Shown one piece after another: positions 19,958 to 26,733 of a DNA stretch of 64,000 bases. The stretch is from the NCBI GenBank assembly GCA_947504705.1, contig CANNIA010000013.1:33174-97173 (forward strand), in the 5' to 3' direction. Origin of the DNA: Paracoccaceae bacterium (lineage in GTDB: Bacteria > Pseudomonadota > Alphaproteobacteria > Rhodobacterales > Rhodobacteraceae). A program made the translations under genes and the position numbers. Within the stretch, counting starts at the first letter, position 1. Each line of letters opens with the position of its first letter. Under the pieces are notes generated by a model. The model was given only the letters and a program-made list of their open reading frames with translations, had not been told where the DNA came from and made no database searches.

Positions 19958-20832
19958 GCTTTCGCTCCGAACAGGCCTTGCGGGCGGAAGACCAGCACCA
20001 TGGCGACCAGAAGGGTGGCGATGATCTTGGCAAGGGTGGGCGAGAAGAACATCGAGATCACCCCATCCGACAGCCCGATGATCAGCGCCGCGACAATCGT
20101 GCCGCGCAGGCTCCCCAACCCGCCGATGATCACCACGATGAACGACAGAAGCAGGGGATCGCCCCCCATCAGATAATGCGCCTGCTGGATCGGCACGATA
20201 AGCACTCCGGCCAGCGCGGCCAGTGCCGCCCCCAGCGCAAAGGTGCCCATATAGACCCGGTCGACATTGATCCCGAAAGCCCTCGCCATGGTGCGGTCAA
20301 CCTGCGTCGCCCGCATGATCAGCCCGGCCTTGGTGCGGGTCATGAAGGCCCAAAGCGCAAGGAGGACAAGGGCGGCAGCGACAACGACGAAAAGCTTGTA
20401 GCCAGAATAGCCGAACCACGGGAACTGCAGGCGAAGCTCGAAAGGCGCTGTCACCGGGTTCGCATTGGGCCCGTAAAGCGCAAGGGTTGCCTGCTGGATC
20501 ATGTAGAGAAGCCCGATGGTCGCGACGATGGTCGCCTCGGGATCGTAGTTCAGCCGCTTCAGGATCAATCCATCCGCAACGGCGGCAAGGCTTGCGACAA
20601 GCAGCGGCGCTATCACCAGCGCCGCAAGAAACGCCAAGGCCGGGGGGGCCGGAACCACAGAATCGACGGCCCAGGCAAGCACCGCCCCCAGCATGAAGAA
20701 GGCTCCATGCGCCACGTTCACCACCCGCATGACCCCAAAGAGAAGGCTAAGCCCAGAGGCCGCCAATGCCAGGACGGCGGCGGTCACAAGGCCCTCCATC
20801 AGGGCAAGAAGCAGGAAGGGTCCGAAGGCCAA
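19954..20832 (-). CDS. livH: Branched-chain amino acid-type ABC transporter permease (LivH-like)
   Basis: The protein is 292 residues with eight hydrophobic segments. It begins LLALMEGLVTAAVLALAASGLSLLFGVMRVVNVAHGAFFMLGA, the conserved LivH opening. The coupling loop reads MRATQVDRTMARAFGINVDRVYMGTFALGAALAALAGV, and GGLGSLRGTIVAALIIG follows. The substrate preference of such permeases covers branched amino acids, amides, urea and aromatic acids, so sequence alone does not fix it. It lies 90 bp after livK, across two hairpins. Confidence 0.95.
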   Translation of the reverse strand: MAFGPFLLLALMEGLVTAAVLALAASGLSLLFGVMRVVNVAHGAFFMLGAVLAWAVDSVVPAPPALAFLAALVIAPLLVASLAAVADGLILKRLNYDPEATIVATIGLLYMIQQATLALYGPNANPVTAPFELRLQFPWFGYSGYKLFVVVAAALVLLALWAFMTRTKAGLIMRATQVDRTMARAFGINVDRVYMGTFALGAALAALAGVLIVPIQQAHYLMGGDPLLLSFIVVIIGGLGSLRGTIVAALIIGLSDGVISMFFSPTLAKIIATLLVAMVLVFRPQGLFGAKA

Positions 20833-20853
20833 TCAGGGCTCACAAGGGTTGGG

Positions 20854-20914
20854 AGGGTGGGCAGATTGCCCACCCTACGGGGGTGGAATTGCAGGGTGGG
20901 CGATCCGCCCACCC
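20854..20914. repeat. Two REP-like GTGGGC hairpins between livK and livH
   Basis: Hairpin 1 has arms AGGGTGGGCA/TGCCCACCCT (20854-20863 and 20867-20876) with loop GAT. Hairpin 2 has arms GGGTGGGCG/CGCCCACCC (20894-20902 and 20906-20914) with loop ATC. A third relative is the 28-bp palindrome at 49964-49991. In this position the pair may attenuate transcription or stabilise the livK message relative to the permeases. Confidence 0.7.
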
Positions 20915-20922
20915 CATCACCT

Positions 20923-22197
20923 TCAGAAGGACATCGTCGTATAGTCGACCGCATCCGGATAGGCGCCATCTTCCATCAACGTCTGATGCACCCGGACCAG
21001 CTTGCCGCCCTGAACTTGGCTGATGTTCTGGGAACCGAAGACTTGGTGTGTCTTGCCGTTAAACACCTTCGCGCCCTGCGGGCGTTCGATCCCGTAAGGC
21101 ATGTCGGTCATCGCCTCCATCGCTTCGACGAACTTCTGCCGGTCGGCGGGGCCTGCATAACCCGAAGCCTCCATCCCCGCCTTGATCGCGAACAATGTCT
21201 CCCAGGTGGAAAACATGTGGGAATAGGTTGCCACATCCGCCGCATCCGACACGCTTGCGCCGTTGTCATCAACCCCGACAGCCGCGCGATAGGCCGCCTC
21301 ATGTTCGCCTGCATCCGCCGGTTTCACCCGGTTATGCGCCTCCCAGAAATGGGTGCCTTCCAGGAATTCGAGGCCCGGCGTTGCGGTATCCACCGCCTCT
21401 AGGCTGTCGATAAAGCCGAACATCTGCGGCTTGGCACCCGAGCCATAGAATTCACCCAACTCCTTGACAAAGGTCAGAACGCCCGGGCCCACCATGACGT
21501 GGTAAAGCACCTCGGTTTCCGCCGGGATCTGCGCGAAATACTTGGTAAAGCTGGTTTCGGTCGGCGGAACAGCGATCTGGGCGATCACCTCACCCCCTTG
21601 CGCCACCATCGCGGCGGTAAAGAAATCGCGGTGGTCATAGCCGAAGGCAAAGTCCGGGAAGATCATCGCGACCTTTTTGCCAAGGTTCGCCGAAACCCAA
21701 GGCGCCATCGCCGAAATCTGGCTGCGCACATCGGTGATCCCCGGCTGCAGCGTCCAGCGGTTCAGCATGCCACTGGCCACATGATAGCCCTCGGAACACA
21801 CCAGATAGGGCACCTTCAACTCCGCCGCGCGGGGGGCCGAGCCGATGACGACATGGGAAAACAGCGTCCCCATCACCACTTCGCAGCCGTCCGACTGGGT
21901 CAGTTTGTCCACCACTTCCGCGCCACGCGCCGGGTCGGTTGCATCATCATCGAACAGGATCTCGACCGGGCGGCCATTGATGCCACCGCCATCGTTGATC
22001 AGCTTCAGTGCCGCCTGCGCGGTGCGCTCATACCAACGACCATAGGAGGCCCCGATCCCGGTCCGGTGCAGTTGGAACCCGATCTTGATCGGAGCCCCTT
22101 GCGCCGCCACATAGCTCGGCAAGGCCGCCGTCAAAAGCCCGGCACCCCCGGCCATCAGAAGGCCGCGGCGGGTAGGATTGAATGTCGTTTTCGTCAT
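20923..22197 (-). CDS. ABC transporter substrate-binding protein (LivK/AmiC-like, Tat-exported)
   Basis: The protein is 424 residues. The N-terminus FNPTRRGLLMAGGAGLL carries a twin-arginine pair (R10-R11) before a hydrophobic core and an AQG cleavage area, suggesting Tat export. The mature part starts IKIGFQLHRTGIGASYGRW, the type I periplasmic binding fold of LivK/AmiC, with LINDGGGINGRPVEILFDDDATDP. It delivers substrate to LivHMGF. The cluster context suggests a cyclic amide or heterocyclic carboxylate rather than leucine, which is inference. Binding-protein genes are often more expressed than their permeases, which fits the hairpins behind this gene. Confidence 0.92.
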   Translation of the reverse strand: MTKTTFNPTRRGLLMAGGAGLLTAALPSYVAAQGAPIKIGFQLHRTGIGASYGRWYERTAQAALKLINDGGGINGRPVEILFDDDATDPARGAEVVDKLTQSDGCEVVMGTLFSHVVIGSAPRAAELKVPYLVCSEGYHVASGMLNRWTLQPGITDVRSQISAMAPWVSANLGKKVAMIFPDFAFGYDHRDFFTAAMVAQGGEVIAQIAVPPTETSFTKYFAQIPAETEVLYHVMVGPGVLTFVKELGEFYGSGAKPQMFGFIDSLEAVDTATPGLEFLEGTHFWEAHNRVKPADAGEHEAAYRAAVGVDDNGASVSDAADVATYSHMFSTWETLFAIKAGMEASGYAGPADRQKFVEAMEAMTDMPYGIERPQGAKVFNGKTHQVFGSQNISQVQGGKLVRVHQTLMEDGAYPDAVDYTTMSF

Positions 22198-22272
22198 TTC
22201 CGTCTCTCCACTGTTGCGGCCTCTGAGGGGGCCATTGCCATCATCCGGGCGAAATGCCCGCTGTCCAACCTC

Positions 22273-23679
22273 TTATCCGGTCCGGGCTGTGGACAACAAC
22301 CAAAGACCAAGCACTGTATAAAGCACCATCAGACCCGTCATCGGCAGGTGCGCCAAGGGCCTTGTGCCCTGCATTGCCAATTTCAGCCCCAAAACCACGG
22401 CCAGCAAGTGCGCTCCAAGGATAGAAGCGAATTGGGCGGCATAGATCAACGGCATCACCCGCGGGTCGGTCAGGAAGCCGAAGGACACGAAGTAGGGCGG
22501 CAGACCCAGCCAGCTATCGCCCTGCAGGAACGGATCATTCAGCGCGGCCAGCGTGTATTGGCCAGCGGTCAGCAGCATCACAAGGTAATGTGCCGCATGA
22601 TAGCCCGCCGCGATGGCGAGGAACGGCAACACAATCTTGCCAGTCGGTAACCGCCCGCTGATCTTGCGCCCCAGCATGACCATTGCAAGGATCAGGCCAA
22701 GCGTCAGCCACCACACACCCAGCAGGCCAGCCGTATTCTCGGCCATAACCGCGCTGCGGCCAACGGGCTCCAGCGGGTTTTGCCCGATCAGCGCTTGCCA
22801 CCAGAAGGTTTCCGAAAGCCCGTCAAAGGTCACTGCCGCCAATGCCAAGCTGACAAAGACCACGGCCGAGGCGGAAAGCCCCGGCATCGCCACCACCTGC
22901 GCTCCGGGCCAGCCACGCATCAGCCTCGAGCGCCCCGCAGCCACCTGAAGCCAAAAGGGCGACACCCGCGCGATCATGCCGAAAAGAACAGTGAGAAACT
23001 CACCCCTTTCCAGCCAACCCTCGCCCTCCAGAACGGCAAGGACGAAAATCACCAGCCAATAGCCAAGCCCGACCTTTGCCAGCACCGCTGGATCGTCGGG
23101 GTAAAGCGAGACCATCTGGAACCAGGCAAACCCGAAATAGAACAGAACCGCTGGCCAATGATCCAGCCGACTAAGCCCGATACCTTTGGTCCGTCCCAGC
23201 AGAGTGCGCGCAATCCGCACCGGCCCGGTCCAGGGGTTGATGATCCGCCAAATATTGCCGAGGGCCATCGACCCCAGCGGAACGGCAATCCACACCACGG
23301 TCCAGAAGACCAGCGTCATAAGATTGTGCATCGGGTCACGTTCGCCATAAAATCCGACAAAGACGAGGCCGAGAAACACAAGGAAGGCTAGGTAAGAGGT
23401 CAGCGCCTCGGGCAGGATTACCCGGTGCTCCCACATCAGATGTGGGGCCATGACCGGCAGACGATGCACAATGGCACCTAGCACGCCGGTCAGTGCAACT
23501 GTCAGCGCGGCGGCGGCGATGTAAAGTCCGGTCGGCAGGGTCAGGATAACCGAAGGCGGCAAGGCACAGGCAAAGGCAACCCCGGGCATCAAGAGCAGGC
23601 CCACGAGAACCAGCCCCAGAATTTTTGAAAATTCCGGCCAAAATTCTTCGAAGAATTTTGCTCTTGGCCCCAAGGTCAC
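22273..23679 (-). CDS. Polytopic membrane protein of unknown function
   Basis: The protein is 468 residues with roughly eleven hydrophobic stretches. Visible conserved-looking parts are FACALPPSVILTLPTGLY after a hydrophobic N-terminal segment, MWEHRVILPEALTSYLAF, GERDPMHNLMTLVFWTVVW, LGNIWRIINPWTGP and GYHAAHYLVMLLTAGQY. It vaguely resembles membrane proteins annotated as fenitrothion hydrolase, but I would not assign that reaction. The GTG start overlaps the stop of the upstream gene (GTGA), so it belongs to the cluster. Residues about 7-21 are encoded by a double-hairpin repeat (23619-23660), so the true mature N-terminus may begin later. It could be a second transporter or a membrane redox partner. 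Confidence 0.75.
   Translation of the reverse strand: MTLGPRAKFFEEFWPEFSKILGLVLVGLLLMPGVAFACALPPSVILTLPTGLYIAAAALTVALTGVLGAIVHRLPVMAPHLMWEHRVILPEALTSYLAFLVFLGLVFVGFYGERDPMHNLMTLVFWTVVWIAVPLGSMALGNIWRIINPWTGPVRIARTLLGRTKGIGLSRLDHWPAVLFYFGFAWFQMVSLYPDDPAVLAKVGLGYWLVIFVLAVLEGEGWLERGEFLTVLFGMIARVSPFWLQVAAGRSRLMRGWPGAQVVAMPGLSASAVVFVSLALAAVTFDGLSETFWWQALIGQNPLEPVGRSAVMAENTAGLLGVWWLTLGLILAMVMLGRKISGRLPTGKIVLPFLAIAAGYHAAHYLVMLLTAGQYTLAALNDPFLQGDSWLGLPPYFVSFGFLTDPRVMPLIYAAQFASILGAHLLAVVLGLKLAMQGTRPLAHLPMTGLMVLYTVLGLWLLSTARTG
23619..23660 (-). repeat. Double-hairpin repeat element inside the 5' end of the membrane protein gene
   Basis: There are two adjacent inverted repeats: GAATTTT-TG-AAAATTC (23619-23634) and a perfect 22-bp palindrome with half-site CAAAATTCTTC (23639-23660). 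The same architecture, with related sequence, occurs intergenically at 42649-42692. Here it is read through in frame. Confidence 0.7.
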
Positions 23680-24257
23680 CGCAACCCGTCCTCCCCCTTG
23701 ACCTGATCCATCTCCAGTCCGCCCATGCGGCTATGCACCCGCCCCCCGCGTGCCATGGCCAGCGCGAAAAGCACCTCATTCGCCCGCGGCCCGTCCGCGC
23801 AAGCCAAGGTGATTACGTCAAACCGAGACCGCACGTAGGCCGCGTTCAGATGCCCCATCGGCACGTCCAGCGAGGCCCCCATGCCCCCCACCTTCATCGC
23901 GCTTGGCACAATGGCCCGGCATTCCCCCAGCCGCTCGCGCATCCCGTAACCGCCCGCGACATGCCAAAGCGCGCCATGTTCGGCTTCGCCATTCTCGCCC
24001 ACCAAGGCTCCTTTGCCATAGGCATCAATCCCCTCACGCCCGCCCAAAGCCGCAACAAGACGGTTAGTCAACTCCAGCGCCAAGGGCTTCAAAGCCTCCA
24101 TGGCGGGCTGCAGATCGGGTTCATAGCACCCCGCAAACGGGTTCGCGCAGATCGCATAGATCGCCCCCCGAACCGGCGGCGGCATGACCAAAGGCCCACC
24201 CTCATGCCGGATCTCCTCCAGCTGAACCACCACCTTACGTACTGCAAAATCAGTCAC
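23676..24257 (-). CDS. Amino acid synthesis family protein (DUF1185-type)
   Basis: The 193-residue soluble protein includes VRGAIYAICANPFAGCYEPDLQP, EGIDAYGKGALVGENGEAEHGALWH, ECRAIVPSAMKVGGMGASLDVPMGHLNAAYVRSRFD and CADGPRANEVLFALAMA. This pattern matches the family annotated 'amino acid synthesis protein', for which no reaction is firmly established. It overlaps the UPF0280 gene by 8 nt and the membrane protein gene by 4 nt, so it is part of the catabolic operon. The strongly conserved Asp, His and Gly positions suggest an enzyme, perhaps acting on a ring-derived intermediate. Confidence 0.8.
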   Translation of the reverse strand: MTDFAVRKVVVQLEEIRHEGGPLVMPPPVRGAIYAICANPFAGCYEPDLQPAMEALKPLALELTNRLVAALGGREGIDAYGKGALVGENGEAEHGALWHVAGGYGMRERLGECRAIVPSAMKVGGMGASLDVPMGHLNAAYVRSRFDVITLACADGPRANEVLFALAMARGGRVHSRMGGLEMDQVKGEDGLR

Positions 24258-25071
24258 TTGCCCATCTCCCCTGCAGCGCCATCGCGCCGGTCATCATTGC
24301 CTCACCCTGAAGGAAAAGTGCGGCCCCTTCAATCAATCCGCGCTGGCGGTAGCCCTCGGCCACGGCAAAACCTGCAATCAACGCCTGAGAACGTTCCTCT
24401 GTCGATAGAAGCGGCACGGCCACGGTTACCAGCTGCGCCCCAAGGTCATTGTCGGGCTGCAGCTCCCGCGCCGGACGCCGCAGGATACCCGGATGATCCA
24501 GCACCACCGCATTCGCCACCATCGTCGCCGCCGCATCCGCCATCGCCGCCGTCCGCGCCAGCACCGTCACCGCATCCGCAATACCCAGCGAAAAGCTCCG
24601 CCCCCGCCATCCCGATGTCGCAATACCCCTGACCGGATCGGCCTCGCCAACCGTCACCCGATCCGCCCCCTCGCTTGCGGCAAGGGCACAGGTGAGACTC
24701 TCCCCTTCGCCAAGCCACAAAGCTATATCTCCGCCATTGTTCGCATAGGCGCGGGCAATCCCCGGCCCGATCAGCGCCGCCAGAACCTCCTCGGCAACCG
24801 CCCCGGCAACCGCCGCCATAGGAGTAATAAAGGCAGGACGGAACGGCGCCACCGCCGCCGCCATCCGCCGCGCAATTCGCCCTTCGACAGGCCTGCCTTC
24901 CGACCGAAGCGCAGGCAGTTCAGCAACCAGCTCCTCCAACACCGAAGCAAACCGCCCCGCCGCCTGCATATATCCCGCCTGCACCGCCGCAGGGTTACCA
25001 AAGGCCTCGGCCACGATATCAATCGGCCCATGCTGCAGATGTAGCCGCCTGCCTGGCAGAATGGCCGCCAT
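24250..25071 (-). CDS. UPF0280 family protein
   Basis: The protein is 273 residues from the ATG at 25071 (MAAILPGRRLHLQHGPIDIV). Diagnostic stretches are FITPMAAVAGAVAEEVL, ARAYANNGGDIALWLGEGE and RGIATSGWRGRSFSLGIADAVTVLA. These resemble the flavin-transferase-like ApbE fold (NNGGDIAL and GIATSGW are the ApbE-type motifs), so UPF0280 may handle a flavin or a related ligand. An upstream extension to 25224 has no homology and was rejected. It overlaps the following gene by 8 nt. In other genomes UPF0280 genes often accompany 6-hydroxynicotinate-reductase-like genes (from memory), as here. Confidence 0.85.
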   Translation of the reverse strand: MAAILPGRRLHLQHGPIDIVAEAFGNPAAVQAGYMQAAGRFASVLEELVAELPALRSEGRPVEGRIARRMAAAVAPFRPAFITPMAAVAGAVAEEVLAALIGPGIARAYANNGGDIALWLGEGESLTCALAASEGADRVTVGEADPVRGIATSGWRGRSFSLGIADAVTVLARTAAMADAAATMVANAVVLDHPGILRRPARELQPDNDLGAQLVTVAVPLLSTEERSQALIAGFAVAEGYRQRGLIEGAALFLQGEAMMTGAMALQGRWASD

Positions 25072-25208
25072 CGCGCCTGTCGAATTCCCCTGGCCAAAAA
25101 ATCCCCGCCGGAGGCGGCCCCCCGAGCCGGTTGGCCGCAGGCCAGAGGCGAGATAAAAGCCTTGCGGCTGCGCGCGCCTGCGCGGCTGCTCAATTTGAAA
25201 AGCGTCCC

Positions 25209-26645
25209 TCACCCCTTGGGCCATGGCTCGACCCTCGCTTCGGTGGGGTATTCCCCTCCCTCGGCCATGGATTGATCCAGCGTGCGGATCATCTCCTCAT
25301 GCCCTCCCATCGCGAGATAAGCCTCGCGCAGGAGCGTAAACTCCAGCGGGGCCACCAAAGCAGGCGTCGGCACGTAACCGAAAGCCCCCTTCGGCAGCCG
25401 CTTCACATCGACCATGAAGGTGATCCCGCCGCCCGGCCAGACATAGGTCTCCGCGCCTCCCGAGGTGAGCCGTGTCACCCCACCCTGCACCGACCGGGTC
25501 AGCCGCACCGGGTTCTTGGTCACTCCGGCCCGCAAGCTGCCCCCCGCGCCGCCCATGAAGAGCACGGTGCAAAGCGAGGGCTCGCAATTTTCGTCGATCA
25601 GTCCGACCGTCTTCTTCAAGGCATCAGGCAGGTCCCGCTCAACGGGCTGCAACGCATCATCCAGCACATAATAGGCAAACTGCTCGCCCGTGGTTGACAC
25701 CATCAGCAGCCGCAGGCCGGGCCGTGCACCCTTCTTCGGGTTCCATTCGCCCAAGATCTCCAACGGATTGGTCAGCCGGGTTCCGCCCCAGCCCTGACCG
25801 GCCTCGGACACCCGGAAGTACCGCCCTGGGGTCGAGCGGTGGCCCTTGATCTTGATCCCCGTCGGCGCCCAGTCAATGACCTTGCCCGCCTGATGTTCGC
25901 TGACGACCCCGGTGATATGGTCATCAACCACCACCACCTCATCCACCAGCCCCTGCCATTGCACCGCGAACATGCCGATAGTCGCGGACCCGCAGCCGAC
26001 CCGCATCCGCCGCTCGCGCACCCCATCGACAATGGGGGCCTGCCCGGCCTGCACAGTGACGTGAGAGCCGCCCTCGATCTCCATCTCGACCGCTTCGCCA
26101 TTGCAAAGCGCCAGCATCGCCGCACAGGTCACCCGGCCTTCGGCCTTGCCCCCCCCGGTCAGGTGGTGAACGCCGCCCAGCGACAGCATCTGAGACCCAT
26201 ATTCCGCCGTCGTCACATGGCCAATCGGTTCCCCCTGCACCCGGATCACCGCCCCTTCCGGACCAAGGAACCGGTCGGTGTCGATCTTCACCTTGACCCC
26301 GCAATAGGAAAAGATCGCCTCTGTCACCACCGTAACCATATCCGCGCCGTCCACCTGCGAAGACACGATAAACGGCGCGGGTTTGTAGTCCGGGTAGGTC
26401 GTCCCCGAGCCGATCCCCGTTACAAAGGCATCCGCCGGAACGGGCGAGCCATCCCAATCCCGAGCTGCGAAAGGCACGACGCGGCCCCCAGCCTCGACCG
26501 TGTTCGACAGCAGGATCACCGGGTCCGTCCGCACGATCCGCCCGGCCGCATTGGCATAACGGTCACAAGCCCCGGTCATCCCCGGCGCGATGTAGCACAT
26601 CACCGGACAGGCATCGCAACGGATTTTTTCGGGGGCTTCCGTCAT
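25209..26645 (-). CDS. 6-Hydroxynicotinate reductase-like iron-sulfur protein
   Basis: The protein is 478 residues. The N-terminus holds C10-x2-C13-x3-C17-x9-C27 (CDACPVMCYIAPGMTGACDRY), a probable FeS site. Later regions include SSQVDGADMVTVVTEAIFSYCGVKVKIDTDRFLGPEGA, RRMRVGCGSATIGMFA and GRYFRVSEAGQGWGGT. The family is annotated after the Eubacterium barkeri enzyme, which reduces 6-hydroxynicotinate to the 1,4,5,6-tetrahydro-6-oxo form with ferredoxin. In this aerobic-type bacterium the electron donor is unknown. It sits next to a molybdenum hydroxylase that could supply the hydroxylated ring, and upstream of a lactam-opening HyuAB pair. Family assignment is good; substrate identity is inference. 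Confidence 0.8.
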   Translation of the reverse strand: MTEAPEKIRCDACPVMCYIAPGMTGACDRYANAAGRIVRTDPVILLSNTVEAGGRVVPFAARDWDGSPVPADAFVTGIGSGTTYPDYKPAPFIVSSQVDGADMVTVVTEAIFSYCGVKVKIDTDRFLGPEGAVIRVQGEPIGHVTTAEYGSQMLSLGGVHHLTGGGKAEGRVTCAAMLALCNGEAVEMEIEGGSHVTVQAGQAPIVDGVRERRMRVGCGSATIGMFAVQWQGLVDEVVVVDDHITGVVSEHQAGKVIDWAPTGIKIKGHRSTPGRYFRVSEAGQGWGGTRLTNPLEILGEWNPKKGARPGLRLLMVSTTGEQFAYYVLDDALQPVERDLPDALKKTVGLIDENCEPSLCTVLFMGGAGGSLRAGVTKNPVRLTRSVQGGVTRLTSGGAETYVWPGGGITFMVDVKRLPKGAFGYVPTPALVAPLEFTLLREAYLAMGGHEEMIRTLDQSMAEGGEYPTEARVEPWPKG

Positions 26646-26670
26646 GGGATGGCCCTCTTGTCCAAGGTCG

Positions 26671-26712
26671 GACCGGGGGTTTCACACCCCCGGACCCCCG
26701 TGGGATATTTGG
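26671..26712. repeat. 42-bp dispersed repeat, copy A
   Basis: A GC-rich hairpin (CCGGGGGT-TTCAC-ACCCCCGG) is followed by ACCCCCGTGGGATATTTGG. It is identical over 42 bp to 34181-34222. It sits in the 88-bp gap between the molybdenum hydroxylase and the reductase-like gene. Confidence 0.85.
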
Positions 26713-26733
26713 AGAAGAGAAAACACTTAAGGA

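Noticed and set aside
19642..21402. 586-codon plus-strand frame over livM, livH and livK
   Set aside because: It spans three real minus-strand genes and their spacer, with Gln/Arg/His-rich composition; it is a shadow.
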